A stretch of 64,000 bases of DNA from an uncultured Sphingomonadaceae bacterium (GCA_937996655.1 CALKUK010000013.1:1-64000), one strand, 5' to 3'; positions 28,535 through 39,131 are shown, counted from the first letter of the stretch. Numbers and translations are program-made. The notes: generated from the sequence alone by a model not told the origin.

Positions 28535-29323
28535 TCAGCTGATATCTTCCAGATCGGGAAAGGCCTGACGCGCAAGCGACTCAAGATCAGAATCCAGCGG
28601 CGGTGGACGCATGTTCGCATGCTTTTCCAGCTGATCGGCAACCGTTGTCAGAAAGGCGATGCGGGCCGCCTTTTTATTGTTCGCATCGATGATGGTCCAA
28701 GGTGCCCACCGCGTATCGCACCGCTTGAACATATCGTGATAAGTCTCAAGATAGGCCGTGCGCTTCTCACGGTTGCGATAATCTTCGGCGCCGGTTTTCC
28801 AGCGCTTCCAAGGGTCTGCCAGCCGCTTCCGGAACCGTTTGTCTTGCTCGTCCTGCGTGACGTGCATGAAGATTTTGATGAGCACGACACCATTGTCGCG
28901 CTGCTGCGCCTCAAATTCATTAATTTCATCATAGGCCCGCTGCCACTGGGCATCGGTGCAAAATCCTTCGACCCGCTCAACAAGCACGCGGCCGTACCAG
29001 GTCCGATCAAAGATATTGATCTCTCCCTTCCCGGGCAGACGCTTCCAGAAACGCCAGAGGAAATGGCGGACGCGTTCTTCTTCGGTCGGTGCGCCGATCG
29101 GCCAGACTTCAAACCAACGCGGGTCCCATCCTGCGGTCAGGCGGCTGATCGCGCCGCCTTTGCCCGAAGCGTCCCAGCCTTCAACCGCGATGATCGCGCT
29201 GTTGCCATAGCTGATATAGGCTGATTGGATTTTGCCCAGACGTTCCTGAAGCGCAGCAAGATCTGCGTCATAATCGCCATCATAGCCACCGCCGTGCTCA
29301 AAATTCGAAAGGTCCGCCGCCAT
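28535..29323 (-). CDS. ppk2: Polyphosphate kinase 2 family protein
   Basis: PPK2 enzymes transfer phosphate between polyphosphate and nucleoside di- or monophosphates. The 262 residues contain Walker A in VEGWDASGKGGAI, then the Walker B and lid region INIFDRTWYGRVLVERVEG, and the conserved FRKRLADPWKRWKTGAEDYR. Single-domain length and the DRxWYGRVLVERVE form are those of PPK2. Whether it prefers ADP, GDP or AMP cannot be read. The ATG at 29321-29323 gives MAADLSNFEHGGG. A basic in-frame extension upstream was judged unlikely. It lies downstream of aspS in the opposite-facing gap, with a hairpin between. Confidence 0.9.
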   Translation of the reverse strand: MAADLSNFEHGGGYDGDYDADLAALQERLGKIQSAYISYGNSAIIAVEGWDASGKGGAISRLTAGWDPRWFEVWPIGAPTEEERVRHFLWRFWKRLPGKGEINIFDRTWYGRVLVERVEGFCTDAQWQRAYDEINEFEAQQRDNGVVLIKIFMHVTQDEQDKRFRKRLADPWKRWKTGAEDYRNREKRTAYLETYHDMFKRCDTRWAPWTIIDANNKKAARIAFLTTVADQLEKHANMRPPPLDSDLESLARQAFPDLEDIS

Positions 29324-29483
29324 AGCAGAAGACCTAGAGGCAGATTTTCGGCGACGACAAGCGCCAATCTGGCGGCGATTTAAACCGCCCGATTTTGGGA
29401 CATTCTTGCGACGGACCATAAAGCACCTTTCTGACCGCCCCCTAAGTCGGAGGATGGTCGCTCAGGCGCTTGTTTCCAAGAGG

Positions 29484-29523
29484 AATTTCAGACCGTGCCC
29501 AACCAGCAGGCACGGCTGAAATT
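29484..29523 (-). terminator. Hairpin terminator candidate after aspS
   Basis: A near-perfect 15-bp inverted repeat with a single bulged base (AATTTCAG-A-CCGTGCC against GGCACGG-C-TGAAATT, loop 9 nt) starts 3 nt after the aspS stop on the minus strand. The sequence after it, CCTCTTGG, is only weakly T-rich. Confidence 0.6.
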
Positions 29524-29526
29524 GGA

Positions 29527-31305
29527 CTAACCCTTGGTCTGCTCAACAATGCGGATATTGAGTTCGCGCAATTGCTTGGCGGTGACTGGACCCGGTGCAC
29601 CCATCATGAGGTCTTCCGCCTTCTGGTTCATCGGGAAAACGATGACTTCGCGGATGTTGGGCTCATCTGCGAGCAACATCACGATACGGTCAATCCCCGG
29701 TGCCGAACCACCATGCGGCGGCGCACCGAATTTGAAGGCGTTGATCATGCCAGCAAAATTGGTGTCGACGTCTTCCTGAGAATAGCCGGCAATCTCAAAT
29801 GCCTTGTACATGATTTCAGGCCGGTGGTTCCGGATGGCACCGGACGACAGCTCAATGCCATTGCAAACAATGTCATATTGATAGGCCAAAATGTCGAGCG
29901 GATCCTTGGTTTCCAGCGCTTCCATCTCACCCTGCGGCATCGAGAACGGGTTGTGCGAGAAATCGACCTTCTTGGCGTCCTCATCATATTCGAACATCGG
30001 GAAATCGACGATCCAGCAGAACTCAAACTTGTTCGCATCGATGAGGCCGAGCTGATCGCCAACGCGGGTACGGGCGGCACCAGCCAGCTTGGCCGCCTGC
30101 GCCTCGTTACCGGCGGCAAAGAACAGGCCGTCATCCGGGCCAAGGCCCAGGGCGTCATAAATGGCCTTCATGCCGTCTTCGCCGTGGTTCTTGGCGATCG
30201 GGCCGCCAAATTCACCGCCCTTGCGCGTCACATAACCAAGTCCGGCATGCCCTTCACTGCGCGCCCATTCATTCATGTCGTCAAAGAACTTGCGGCTCTT
30301 ATCCGCTGTTCCGGGCGCAGGAATGGCGCGGACAACACCGCCGCTGCCCACGATCCGTTCAAACAGGCCAAAGCCAGAGGTCGTGAAATGCGCCGACACG
30401 TCGGTAATGATGAGCGGGTTGCGCAGGTCCGGCTTGTCGGAGCCATATTTCAGCATGGACTCGCGATACGGGATGCGCGGGAACGGCGCCGCGCTGACCT
30501 GACGGCCATTGGCGAACTCTTCGAAAAGACCGTGCAGCACCGGTTCAATCGCGTTGAAAACGTCGTCCTGCGTGACAAAGCTCATCTCAAAATCGAGCTG
30601 GTAAAACTCACCCGGTGAACGGTCGGCACGCGCATCTTCGTCGCGGAAGCAAGGCGCAATCTGGAAATAGCGGTCAAAACCGGCGACCATCAGCAACTGC
30701 TTGAACATCTGCGGTGCCTGCGGCAGCGCGTAGAACTTACCAGGGTGAACGCGGCTGGGCACCAGATAGTCCCGCGCGCCTTCCGGTGACGAAGCGGTCA
30801 GGATTGGCGTCTGGAACTCGGTAAAGCCCTGATCGATCATGCGGCGACGCACGCTCGAGATCACGTTGGAACGCAGCACGATGTTGTTGTGCAGGCGTTC
30901 ACGACGCAAATCGAGGAAGCGATAGCGCAGTCGGATGTCTTCGGGATATTCCGCATCGCCAAAGACCGGCATGGGGAGTTCCTGCGCTGCGGACTGAAGC
31001 GATACGTCACGTGCACGAATTTCAATCTCACCGGTCGGCAAATTGCCGTTCACGGTTTCCGATGCACGTGCGACCACCTCTCCCGTCACGGTGACGACAG
31101 ATTCAGCGCGCGCCTTCTCCAGCACTTTGAAGGCTTCTGAGTCGACGTCGGTGACAATCTGGGTCAGACCATAATGATCGCGCAGATCGACGAAGAGCAG
31201 ATTGCCATGGTCGCGCTTACGGTGAATCCACCCTGAAAGGCGGACCGTCGAACCGACGTCGGATTTGCAGAGTTGGGCGCAGGTGTGTGAGCGATAGATA
31301 TGCAT
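29527..31305 (-). CDS. aspS: Aspartate--tRNA ligase
   Basis: Class IIb synthetase charging tRNA-Asp (and in many alphaproteobacteria also tRNA-Asn). The 592-residue protein begins [12 protein letters not shown] with the N-terminal OB-fold anticodon domain ([20 protein letters not shown]). It then shows class II motif 2 in [18 protein letters not shown], the inserted bacterial GAD domain and motif 3 [17 protein letters not shown]. The ATG at 31303-31305 is the family start; 54 extra in-frame codons upstream are not coding-like. It is divergent from rnd. Confidence 0.95.
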   Translation of the reverse strand: MHIYRSHTCAQLCKSDVGSTVRLSGWIHRKRDHGNLLFVDLRDHYGLTQIVTDVDSEAFKVLEKARAESVVTVTGEVVARASETVNGNLPTGEIEIRARDVSLQSAAQELPMPVFGDAEYPEDIRLRYRFLDLRRERLHNNIVLRSNVISSVRRRMIDQGFTEFQTPILTASSPEGARDYLVPSRVHPGKFYALPQAPQMFKQLLMVAGFDRYFQIAPCFRDEDARADRSPGEFYQLDFEMSFVTQDDVFNAIEPVLHGLFEEFANGRQVSAAPFPRIPYRESMLKYGSDKPDLRNPLIITDVSAHFTTSGFGLFERIVGSGGVVRAIPAPGTADKSRKFFDDMNEWARSEGHAGLGYVTRKGGEFGGPIAKNHGEDGMKAIYDALGLGPDDGLFFAAGNEAQAAKLAGAARTRVGDQLGLIDANKFEFCWIVDFPMFEYDEDAKKVDFSHNPFSMPQGEMEALETKDPLDILAYQYDIVCNGIELSSGAIRNHRPEIMYKAFEIAGYSQEDVDTNFAGMINAFKFGAPPHGGSAPGIDRIVMLLADEPNIREVIVFPMNQKAEDLMMGAPGPVTAKQLRELNIRIVEQTKG

Positions 31306-31505
31306 GGCGCGCCTAGACGTGGACAGCGCGGAAATGTCAAGAAGAAGGGCGATCAACGCCCCTTCCCGGCTGTTTTGGCGCGGCTGCAGAAGCCTTCTGC
31401 GCGGTGAAGGCCATGAAGAGCAGAACCAACTGAATTTAGAGCGTATCTTTGTGGTATTGAACGGCAAGGGTGGAATGCCGCCGCGAAGGTCGCTAGGCGG
31501 ATGAA

Positions 31506-32708
31506 ATGAAAATACATCCTCTCATCACAACCACAGAAGCGCTGACCGAGTTATGCGCACGATGGGCCCAATCTAGTTTTATCGCGGTCGACACCGAATT
31601 CATGCGCGAAAACACCTATTGGCCTGATCTCTGTCTCATTCAGGTGGCTGATGAACATGAGGCGGCAGCGATTGATCCAAAGGCTGATGGGCTGGATCTT
31701 GCGCCGCTGCTGGAGTTGATGACCAACAATGAAGATGTGCTGAAGGTCGTCCACGCTGGTGGTCAAGATATTGAAATCATCTGTAATTTGACCGGCAAGA
31801 CGCCGCATCCGATGTTCGACACGCAGATAGCGGCCATGGCCTTGGGTCAGGGCGAACAGGTCGGCTATTCCAACCTCGTTGATTCTTGGCTCGGCATTCA
31901 GCTGGACAAAGGCGCCCGCTTTACGGACTGGGGTCGCCGCCCGCTTGATAAGCGGCAAATTGACTATGCCATTGGCGATGTGACGCATTTGGCCGTCATC
32001 TTCCCGCAGATGCTCGAAAAGCTTCGCAAAACGGGCCGAGGTATGTGGCTGAATGATGAGATGGAACGGATTGCGGATCCGTCAAACTATCTGGCGGATC
32101 CCCAGACGATGTGGAAACGCGTAAAGATCGCGACGCGCAAGGCGGAACCCTTGGGACGTCTCAAAGCGTTGGCGGCATGGCGTGAAACCGAGGCCCGCCA
32201 CAAAAACATTCCGCGCGGTCGGATCATGAAGGATGAGACGCTGGCCGATCTCGCCATGCATCCGCCGCGCAGCCAGCAGGATCTGGCTAAAGTGCGTGGC
32301 CTTTCCACATCATGGGGCGGAAATGAGATTGGCGGACGTCTCATGGACACGCTGGCTGCGGCTGAACCCCTTTCGGCTGCTGAAATGCCTGCCCGGGACG
32401 ACCGCCGCCCCGGCCTTGGCCGCGAAGGGGCACTCGTTTCAGACCTGTTGAAGCTTCTCTTGAAAATTCGGGCGCGGGATATCGATGTAGCACCGCGCCT
32501 TCTGGCAAGAACGGATGAACTTGATCTTCTGGCAGCCGGGCATCGTCAGGATCTGGCCATTCTTGAGGGATGGCGATTCGAACAATTTGGCGGCGATGCG
32601 CTTGATCTGGTCGAAGGCCGGCTGGCCTTTGGCGTCGTTGGCGGCAAGCTCAAGATTACACGGATCGAAGAGGACGCAGAACCGGAGCAGGACACGGACC
32701 CGGCCTGA
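31506..32708 (+). CDS. rnd: Ribonuclease D
   Basis: DEDD-family 3'-5' exoribonuclease that trims tRNA precursors and other small RNAs. The 400 residues contain catalytic D29 and E31 in [10 protein letters not shown]88 in [10 protein letters not shown], and Y154/D158 in YAIGDVTHL (DEDDy type). An HRDC domain follows at about 220-300 ([20 protein letters not shown]). The length and order match bacterial RNase D. The 200-bp divergent gap with aspS must hold both promoters; I could not assign them. It converges with the hdaA gene. Confidence 0.94.
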   Translation: MKIHPLITTTEALTELCARWAQSSFIAVDTEFMRENTYWPDLCLIQVADEHEAAAIDPKADGLDLAPLLELMTNNEDVLKVVHAGGQDIEIICNLTGKTPHPMFDTQIAAMALGQGEQVGYSNLVDSWLGIQLDKGARFTDWGRRPLDKRQIDYAIGDVTHLAVIFPQMLEKLRKTGRGMWLNDEMERIADPSNYLADPQTMWKRVKIATRKAEPLGRLKALAAWRETEARHKNIPRGRIMKDETLADLAMHPPRSQQDLAKVRGLSTSWGGNEIGGRLMDTLAAAEPLSAAEMPARDDRRPGLGREGALVSDLLKLLLKIRARDIDVAPRLLARTDELDLLAAGHRQDLAILEGWRFEQFGGDALDLVEGRLAFGVVGGKLKITRIEEDAEPEQDTDPA

Positions 32709-32742
32709 TCGGCTGTAGCGCCGGTCGCTTTCGGCCCACCGA

Positions 32743-33345
32743 TCAGTCGATGAGCCCGCGCGTCGCCAAGGCTTCACGCGCCAATGGGATTGTAAGGCCA
32801 CGCTTTTGTGATAGCGACGCCGCATCCAGAGCATCTGCAGCCCGCTGGATCGTCAGGTAGCTGCGCTCCAGCCGTGACGAGATATAAGACGCGACCTCAG
32901 GGGGCAGCACCAGACCCCGCTTCCCCAGCATTTTGCTGAGCAGGGTCTCGATTAAAATGGCATCGGGTGCCTCGATGGTCACGATCGGGGTCGCGGCGAG
33001 GCGGGACCGCAAATCGGGCAATTTTATCGCCCAGGCCGGCGGAGCCTGACCGGCAACCAGCAAAAGAGGCACCCGCGTTTCCTGCGCCACATTCCAGGCG
33101 TGAAACAAATCTGCTTCCGGCTTTGTCTCGGCATCATCGATGATCGTCCCACCGGACCGGGCTGCAAAGATGCGGGCCAGCAGGCTGCGTCCGCTCTTTC
33201 TTGGCCCCACAAGCAATCCAGCGCGCACGGGCCATCCGCCCCAATGGTCAAGATGCCGGACCGCCGCCGCGTTGGCGGAGGTCACGATGAAATCGCTTTG
33301 GTCCTCATGTGCAGGCCAATCAAATGGCAGGCCGATCTGGGTCAT
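32743..33345 (-). CDS. hdaA: DnaA-like ATPase-domain protein (HdaA/Hda family)
   Basis: A 200-residue protein related to the AAA+ domain of DnaA but without its DNA-binding domain. It starts MTQIGLPFDWPAHEDQSDFI, typical of the HdaA/Hda family that stimulates ATP hydrolysis by DnaA after replication starts. The Walker A equivalent GPRKSGRSLLARI is present but lacks the usual GKS/T, and IIDDAE is the Walker B position. It sits 17 bp downstream of the DUF2066/HMA-like gene on the same strand, near purM/purN. A similar placement beside purine genes is known in Caulobacter. Regulatory inactivation of DnaA is inferred by family. Confidence 0.85.
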   Translation of the reverse strand: MTQIGLPFDWPAHEDQSDFIVTSANAAAVRHLDHWGGWPVRAGLLVGPRKSGRSLLARIFAARSGGTIIDDAETKPEADLFHAWNVAQETRVPLLLVAGQAPPAWAIKLPDLRSRLAATPIVTIEAPDAILIETLLSKMLGKRGLVLPPEVASYISSRLERSYLTIQRAADALDAASLSQKRGLTIPLAREALATRGLID

Positions 33346-33362
33346 CTGAGTGGGCGGCGTGC

Positions 33363-34598
33363 CTATCGCCGGATCCGGATCGTGTCTCCGGAGACCGTCA
33401 CGCGATAGCCCCGCGCGGCTAGGCCAAGGCGCAACATATCGGCATCACCATCAAAGGCGACGCGCATGACGGAAACACCACCGAGCGCGAGACTTGATGT
33501 TGAAGCAGTCCGCACGCCCGGTACCGCACGGACTGCGGACTCAGCAGATGTCACCGATGCCACATCAGGCGTATCGAACTGGATCGTGAAGGCTTTTGCA
33601 GCCGTTGCCGCTGCGCGATCTTCATCCGGTGTCGAAACGGCTTGTTCACCCGTATCCGTAGCTTCTTCAATAGGAGTCGCGGTGTCGAGTTCTTCTTCCT
33701 CAACGGGTTGCTCGATCACCAAGGACGTATCTGGAGCCAACCGGCCTGAAGCCAGAGCTGCAGCGAACAGGCTATCTAGTCGCCTGACACCGGCATCCAT
33801 CAACTTAGGGATACCCCCGCTCGATTCGACCCGCAGGGTGAAATTGCCCAGCGGCTTCGAATCCGGACCGTAAAAGGCGGAGAAATGACCGAGCACAGGC
33901 CCACCGGGATAGATGCGTTCCAACCGGACTTGCGGGATGATGAGGTCCGCTGCGCCATATTGGTCAAGCAACATGCGCCACCAGCGCCGCCCGGGCCGTT
34001 TCGTTTGCGATGCCGTCAGAAGCAACGGGTCAGCGCCACCGCCCGTCGGGCGCACATAGTCTATGACGCTGTCGGCCGTGCGGAACCGTGCCCAAGCCTT
34101 TTGCCATTCCGTGCGGGTCTCAAAACTCTGCGGCAGCCCGCCACTATATTGAATGGGCACCACAAGGAGCGGAGCGGACCGGCGCACATTGCCAGCGACA
34201 CCCAAAATTTCAGAAGTGCGTACCCGGTCAAACAAGATGCCCAACCGCGCAATATAACGGTTCGGACCAATTTGTTCGTCTTCGACGACGATACCCGAGA
34301 CAATCGAATCGAGGGCGCCGTCGCTTAGCCCCGGCGCACCAACACCATGCGTTTCTTCCCACAATTTCTTCCAGCCGAGACGCTGCGCCTCGCGCCAGCC
34401 ACGTTGACGCGCGGCCTCAGCCGTTTTTGCTGCAACATCAACGACAACGCCGTTGACCTCGAAATTGCTGGCACTGTCGATGGGGGGAACACCGCGTTCC
34501 CCGCCTTCAAGCTGCGCATAGACAGCAATGCCCATCACGCCCGCAAGGAGGGCCGCGGCAAAAGTAAGCAGTCGAAAATGGCGAAACGGGAACTTCAC
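33363..34598 (-). CDS. Exported or membrane-anchored protein with DUF2066-like and HMA-like regions
   Basis: A 411-residue protein of unknown function. A single hydrophobic segment at about 9-27 ([19 protein letters not shown]) is a signal or anchor. Residues about 40-260 resemble DUF2066 ([20 protein letters not shown], then [19 protein letters not shown]). An acidic low-complexity linker ([20 protein letters not shown]) follows. The last 75 residues look like a ferredoxin-fold, heavy-metal-associated-type domain that lacks a CxxC metal motif. I start at a GTG (34596-34598) with AAGG 5 nt upstream. The longer frame overlaps the divergent purM promoter. It is co-transcribed with hdaA. Confidence 0.72.
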   Translation of the reverse strand: MKFPFRHFRLLTFAAALLAGVMGIAVYAQLEGGERGVPPIDSASNFEVNGVVVDVAAKTAEAARQRGWREAQRLGWKKLWEETHGVGAPGLSDGALDSIVSGIVVEDEQIGPNRYIARLGILFDRVRTSEILGVAGNVRRSAPLLVVPIQYSGGLPQSFETRTEWQKAWARFRTADSVIDYVRPTGGGADPLLLTASQTKRPGRRWWRMLLDQYGAADLIIPQVRLERIYPGGPVLGHFSAFYGPDSKPLGNFTLRVESSGGIPKLMDAGVRRLDSLFAAALASGRLAPDTSLVIEQPVEEEELDTATPIEEATDTGEQAVSTPDEDRAAATAAKAFTIQFDTPDVASVTSAESAVRAVPGVRTASTSSLALGGVSVMRVAFDGDADMLRLGLAARGYRVTVSGDTIRIRR

Positions 34599-34658
34599 GC
34601 GGGCCTTTTGGCGAGTTGGACATGGAATTCCAAGAGCGATATCGCTAGCAGCCAACAA

Positions 34659-35765
34659 ATGGACTCTGACAACACCTCTCCCAAACCCTATACCTATGCT
34701 CAAGCTGGCGTCTCAATCGCCGCTGGAAACGCGCTTGTGCGGGCCATTGCGCCGCTCGCCAAGTCCACCCGCAGGGCTGGTGCGGATGCCGATTTGGGCG
34801 GCTTTGGCGGATTTTTCGACCTGAAGGCTGCGGGTTTTACCGACCCACTTCTGGTCGCTGCCAATGACGGGGTGGGCACAAAGCTCAAACTCGCGATTGA
34901 TTCGGGCAAGCATGATGGCGTCGGCATCGATCTTGTCGCGATGTGCGCCAATGACCTTATCGTCCAAGGGGCAGAGCCCCTGTTCTTCCTCGATTATTAT
35001 GCGAGCGGAAAACTCGATACCGCAATTGCGGAGCGGGTGGTCGCCAGCATTGCCGAAGGCTGCAAACAGGCAGGCTGCGCACTCATTGGCGGCGAAACGG
35101 CTGAAATGCCCGGCATGTATGCCGATGGCGACTATGATCTGGCCGGCTTCTGCGTCGGGGCTGTCGAACGGTCTCAGGTGTTGACGGCCGACAAAGTCGC
35201 AGCTGGCGATGTTATTCTCGGCCTTGCGTCGTCCGGCGTCCATTCCAACGGCTTTTCGCTCGTGCGTCGACTGGCGACGGACAAGGGGTGGAAGCTTAAC
35301 CGCCCTGCCCTGTTCGATCAGAATGTTCTCCTCATCGACGCGCTGATGGCGCCGACACGCATCTATGTGAAACAGCTCCTTCCTCTGGTGCGCGCAGGCA
35401 CGGTCCATGCCATGGCGCACATTACCGGCGGTGGTTTGCTTGAAAACATTCCACGTGTGTTGCCCGATGGCCTTCACGCTCATGTCGATGCAGACCTTTG
35501 GCCGCAGCCGCGCCTGATGGCGTTCCTGCAGGCCCAGGGGAATATTGAGCCCGAAGAAATGGCCAGAACCTTCAACTGCGGTATCGGCATGGCCGTTGTC
35601 GTCGCACAAGAAGATGCGGATGCGGCGATCCAATCGCTTGAGGCCGCCGGTGAAGCGGCTTTCCGCATTGGTCACATCGTTGCCGGTGAAAAGGGCTGCA
35701 CGGTGCGCGGGTCCGTAGAGACATGGAGCGCCAAGGCTGACTGGTCCGCCACCCACAATGGCTAA
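34659..35765 (+). CDS. purM: Phosphoribosylformylglycinamidine cyclo-ligase (AIR synthetase)
   Basis: Fifth step of de novo purine synthesis: ATP-dependent closure of FGAM to aminoimidazole ribotide. The 368 residues start [20 protein letters not shown]. They show the conserved [53 protein letters not shown] and [18 protein letters not shown], and [17 protein letters not shown] near the C-terminus. The ATG at 34659 gives the family N-terminus. The upstream in-frame extension lies antisense to the divergent gene. Its last 8 bases overlap purN. Confidence 0.95.
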   Translation: MDSDNTSPKPYTYAQAGVSIAAGNALVRAIAPLAKSTRRAGADADLGGFGGFFDLKAAGFTDPLLVAANDGVGTKLKLAIDSGKHDGVGIDLVAMCANDLIVQGAEPLFFLDYYASGKLDTAIAERVVASIAEGCKQAGCALIGGETAEMPGMYADGDYDLAGFCVGAVERSQVLTADKVAAGDVILGLASSGVHSNGFSLVRRLATDKGWKLNRPALFDQNVLLIDALMAPTRIYVKQLLPLVRAGTVHAMAHITGGGLLENIPRVLPDGLHAHVDADLWPQPRLMAFLQAQGNIEPEEMARTFNCGIGMAVVVAQEDADAAIQSLEAAGEAAFRIGHIVAGEKGCTVRGSVETWSAKADWSATHNG

Positions 35766-36711
35766 GGCACGCATTGCCGTCCTGATTTCGGGTCGCGGCT
35801 CGAACATGGCGGCACTGGTTTACGCCGCCAAACAGCCTGACTGTCCCTTTGAAGTGGTCCTTGTCGCGGCCAATGACCCCGATGCAGCAGGCCTCTCCTT
35901 CGCTGCGGCTGAACACATCACAACCTTTGCCCAGAGCCACAAGGCCATGAAGCGCGCGGAATTCGATGCGATTCTCGATCGCGAAATTCGCAAGGCCAAG
36001 GCCGATTATGTCGTCCTTGCAGGCTATATGCGGCTTCTCTCCCCCGAATTTGTCGCGAAGTGGGAGGGCCGGATGCTCAACATCCATCCGTCCCTACTGC
36101 CCAAATATAAGGGCCTCGATACGCACGAACGGGCGCTTGAGGCTGGCGACACCCTCGCCGGATGCAGCGTGCATCTGGTGACGGCGGAACTGGATGAAGG
36201 CCCAGTGCTTGCGCAGACGGAGGTTGCAGTGTTGTCCGGTGACACAGCGGACAGCCTTGCTGCGCGCGTGTTGATTGCCGAGCATCAGACCTATTCTCGC
36301 GCGCTTTCAGCCTATGTCACACGAGAGCGCGACCCTGCCTGGCTGTTAGAGCAGGTGCGCAACCGGGCTTTGGCCCTTCCTTCCGTCGAAGAACGGACAT
36401 CCCATGGTTCGCCCGGATTTTCGATCATTGGCAGCAAATTCTTCGCCTTGTTTTCCCAACACCATCATGGCGATGAACGGATTGCTCTCTTGGTGAAGAC
36501 GAGTGGGCCTGAGGAGCAGGCCATGCTGCTCGAGCAGGATGATGCGCTTTATTATCTGCCGCCCTATTACGGGCCATCTGGATGGATTGGCATTAGATTG
36601 GACGGCGGACAGACCGATTGGGACCATATCGCCGAATGGCTACAAAAAAGCTGGTTGGCCTGTGCGCCCGCAAAGCTCCGCAAGTCGTTCGATATCGCCG
36701 CCGAGTTTTAA
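35758..36711 (+). CDS. purN: Phosphoribosylglycinamide formyltransferase fused to a YjbR/MmcQ-like domain
   Basis: The first ~190 residues are a complete PurN, which formylates GAR with 10-formyl-THF. They show [17 protein letters not shown] (phosphate loop), [18 protein letters not shown] with the catalytic Asn/His, and [19 protein letters not shown] with the catalytic Asp. The frame then continues without a stop through about 125 residues: a linker, then [20 protein letters not shown], and further on [19 protein letters not shown], a YjbR/MmcQ (DUF419)-like domain. Total length is 317, against about 190-220 for PurN alone. The role of the extra domain is unknown. It overlaps purM by 8 nt and its 3' end overlaps the convergent LysR gene by 4 nt. 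Confidence 0.9.
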   Translation: MAKARIAVLISGRGSNMAALVYAAKQPDCPFEVVLVAANDPDAAGLSFAAAEHITTFAQSHKAMKRAEFDAILDREIRKAKADYVVLAGYMRLLSPEFVAKWEGRMLNIHPSLLPKYKGLDTHERALEAGDTLAGCSVHLVTAELDEGPVLAQTEVAVLSGDTADSLAARVLIAEHQTYSRALSAYVTRERDPAWLLEQVRNRALALPSVEERTSHGSPGFSIIGSKFFALFSQHHHGDERIALLVKTSGPEEQAMLLEQDDALYYLPPYYGPSGWIGIRLDGGQTDWDHIAEWLQKSWLACAPAKLRKSFDIAAEF

Positions 36712-37508
36712 GCGCTGATCCCGTCTGAAAGGGCCTCCACCAAAGCCTTGACCTTTTTCTGCCGCCATTGCGGCAGCGGCGCGACGAGCCAATAGGCAAG
36801 ATCACCGGGGGCTGCATTGTCGAGCGCGCGGACACGACCGGCATCGATATCAGATTGTGCCAGAAGCAGCGGCACATAAGCGCGCCCAAATCCGTTGGCG
36901 GCCGCATCAATGGCAAGGCCTGCGTCAGACACCCGCAATGTCGTCGCATCATCGCTCGCGCTGCCCGGCCAACCGATGAGCGTATCTCCGCCGCCTTGCG
37001 CCGCCGCGACGGTCACCATTGCCCCGTCGGACAGTTTCAGACCTTCATGGATGCCCGGCCCTTCGGCAAGGACCACCGCAAGGTCTAGATTGGCTTCGGT
37101 AAATTCCGGCAGAACATCGGTCGATACAATCGAAAAGCGCGTTTCCGGATCACTCCGACCATATGCGGCCAGTCGCGGCGCCAGCCACTTGGCCGTAAAG
37201 TCTCGCGGTGCTGCAATCGTCAACGATTTGGAGGACTGCCCCGCCTGCATCGCACGCACAGATTCTTCGAACTGAAGGAAGCCGGCCCGCAGGGCATCAA
37301 GACCATTTTCCGCTTCGGGTGTCAGTTCCAGCCCTTTGGGCGTGCGCCGGAACAGCACGACGCCCATAACATCCTCGAGCGCGCGGATCTGCTGACCAAC
37401 CGCAGCTGGTGTCACCGCCAGCTCATCCGCCGCGCGTGTGAAGCTCAAATGCCGGGCCGCAGCGTCAAAGACGCGCAGGCCGTTCAAAGGCAGAAGGGTG
37501 CGCTTCAT
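36708..37508 (-). CDS. LysR-family transcriptional regulator (GcvA-like)
   Basis: A 266-residue regulator with an N-terminal winged helix-turn-helix at about 5-64 (LNGLRVFDAAARHLSFTRAA, TPAAVGQQIRALEDVMGVVL) and a periplasmic-binding-protein-like effector domain (SLTIAAPRDFTAKWLAPRLA onward). It is 30-40 residues shorter than most LysR proteins, mainly in the effector domain. It is the last gene of the run leuB, threonine dehydratase, metZ, apaG, overlapping apaG by 4 nt. The usual divergent-target arrangement is therefore absent and its target cannot be guessed from position. Confidence 0.88.
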   Translation of the reverse strand: MKRTLLPLNGLRVFDAAARHLSFTRAADELAVTPAAVGQQIRALEDVMGVVLFRRTPKGLELTPEAENGLDALRAGFLQFEESVRAMQAGQSSKSLTIAAPRDFTAKWLAPRLAAYGRSDPETRFSIVSTDVLPEFTEANLDLAVVLAEGPGIHEGLKLSDGAMVTVAAAQGGGDTLIGWPGSASDDATTLRVSDAGLAIDAAANGFGRAYVPLLLAQSDIDAGRVRALDNAAPGDLAYWLVAPLPQWRQKKVKALVEALSDGISA

Positions 37509-37906
37509 CCGCTGACCACCGGCGCACGCAGATCAAAATGCGGAATGCCAATGTCAAAGCGGGAGCCGTCTTCCCCAATCATCTGAAAGGTCCCAACCAT
37601 CGATCCGGTCGATGTATTGAGCGGACAGCCCGAGACATAGTCATAGGAACCACCTGGTTTCACCACTGGCTGTTCGCCGACTACACCCTCACCTTCGACA
37701 AGATGAATGCTGTTGCGCGCATCCCGGATCTCCCAGCGGCGCGTGAGAAGTTGGACCGCCATGTCGCCATGGTTCTCGAGCCGGATGTGATAGGCCCAAA
37801 ACCAGCGGCCATCCTGCGGCTGAGATTGTTCCGGCAGATAATTCACCGACACCCGCACGATGACGGAGCGCGTTTCCTCCACATAAGGGAAGAGCGCCGC
37901 AATCAT
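37505..37906 (-). CDS. apaG: ApaG protein
   Basis: A 133-residue protein with the fibronectin-III-like ApaG fold. The conserved segments are RVSVNYLPEQSQPQDGRWFW, YHIRLENHGDMAVQLLTRRW, WEIRDARNSIHLVEGEGVVG, QPVVKPGGSYDYVSGCPLNT and GSMVGTFQMIGEDG. The biochemical role of ApaG is not settled; links to Co2+ resistance and Mg2+ efflux have been reported. It overlaps metZ by 4 nt at its start and the LysR gene by 4 nt at its end, so it is in their transcript. Confidence 0.93.
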   Translation of the reverse strand: MIAALFPYVEETRSVIVRVSVNYLPEQSQPQDGRWFWAYHIRLENHGDMAVQLLTRRWEIRDARNSIHLVEGEGVVGEQPVVKPGGSYDYVSGCPLNTSTGSMVGTFQMIGEDGSRFDIGIPHFDLRAPVVSG

Positions 37907-39105
37907 AGTCCGACGGCGCGCAAAGCCTGATCAATGTCTTCGATCAGGTCCTGCGGATCCTCAAGGCCGACATTCAGGCGCAACATGCCTTCTTCCACAC
38001 CCATTGCCGCCCGGGCTTCCGGCCCGACGCTATGATGCGTCGTTGTGGCCGGATGGGTCATCAATGATCGAGAATCCCCGATATTGTTCGAAATGTCGAT
38101 CAACTGAAGCGCGTTGAGCAAACCCATGGCCTGTTTGCGGTCATCGACGATGAACGAGAAGATCGGGCCGCATGCCGACATTTGCGACATAGCGAGATTG
38201 TGCTGCGGGTGGCTGGCCAGTCCCGGATGGAGCATCGTTTTGACGCGCCCTTCCATGAACTTGCCGACCAACAACGAATTTTCGGACTGACGTCGGATCC
38301 GCAGGTCGAGGGTCTCCAGCCCCTTCAGCACAACCCACGCATTGAACGGAGACAGATTTGGCCCCGTATTGCGCTGAAACGGCAAGAGCTTCTCATTGAT
38401 AAAATCATGGCTGCCAGCAACCGCCCCCGCCAAAACGCGCCCCTGCCCGTCCATCATCTTGGTCGCGGAATAAGCTACAACATCTGCGCCAAACTCCAGC
38501 GGACGTTGCAGCGCTGACGTCGCAAAAGCATTGTCGACGACGGTGGTGATGCCATGTTCGCGGGCTAGGCCGCACACATAGGACATGTCCACAATGTCCA
38601 TCGTCGGGTTGGCGGGCGTTTCAAAGAAGAAGACCTTGGTATTGGGCTGGATCGCAGCCTTCCACTGGTCATTATCGCGGCTGTCGATCGTTGTTGTCGT
38701 GATGCCAAATTTGGGCAGCAAACTGTCTGTCAGCCAGCGGCAGGAGCCGAACGCCGCGCGAGCCGCCACAACATGGTCGCCTTGTTCCAATTGGCACAAC
38801 AGAGCGGCGGTCATAGCCGCCATGCCGGTTGCCTGGCATCGAACCGCGTCAGCGCCTTCCAACAGGGCAATACGCTCTTCCAGCATTTCCACCGTCGGGT
38901 TCTGCAGACGGGAATAGGTCATACCCGGCTCCCCCGCAAAACGCGCGGCAACTGTCTCTGCCGTGTCATAGGTATAGCCGGACGTGAGGAACAGGGCCTC
39001 AGACGTCTCTCCATGTTCAGAGCGCCATGTGCCCCCGCGCACGGCCTGTGTTGCGGGACGCCACTTGGTCGTAATGGCGCGATTCTGTCCGGTATCCTTC
39101 TTCAT
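37903..39105 (-). CDS. metZ: O-succinylhomoserine sulfhydrylase
   Basis: PLP enzyme of the Cys/Met metabolism family that makes homocysteine directly from O-succinylhomoserine and sulfide. The 400 residues contain TYSRLQNPTVEMLEERIALL, AARAAFGSCRWLTDSLLPKF, and the PLP lysine K216 in AYSATKMMDGQGRVLAGAV. MDGQGRVLAGAV after the lysine is characteristic of MetZ rather than cystathionine synthases. It starts 26 bp after the threonine dehydratase stop and overlaps apaG, in an amino-acid operon. Confidence 0.92.
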   Translation of the reverse strand: MKKDTGQNRAITTKWRPATQAVRGGTWRSEHGETSEALFLTSGYTYDTAETVAARFAGEPGMTYSRLQNPTVEMLEERIALLEGADAVRCQATGMAAMTAALLCQLEQGDHVVAARAAFGSCRWLTDSLLPKFGITTTTIDSRDNDQWKAAIQPNTKVFFFETPANPTMDIVDMSYVCGLAREHGITTVVDNAFATSALQRPLEFGADVVAYSATKMMDGQGRVLAGAVAGSHDFINEKLLPFQRNTGPNLSPFNAWVVLKGLETLDLRIRRQSENSLLVGKFMEGRVKTMLHPGLASHPQHNLAMSQMSACGPIFSFIVDDRKQAMGLLNALQLIDISNNIGDSRSLMTHPATTTHHSVGPEARAAMGVEEGMLRLNVGLEDPQDLIEDIDQALRAVGL

Positions 39106-39131
39106 GCCTGCCTCTTCCTAGCGTCGGGCGT

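Noticed and set aside
32705..32746. Bidirectional terminator between rnd and hdaA (CTGATCGG/CCGATCAG)
   Set aside because: An 8-bp stem with a 26-nt loop and no T-tract on either strand, and both arms overlap coding ends. Too weak to call.
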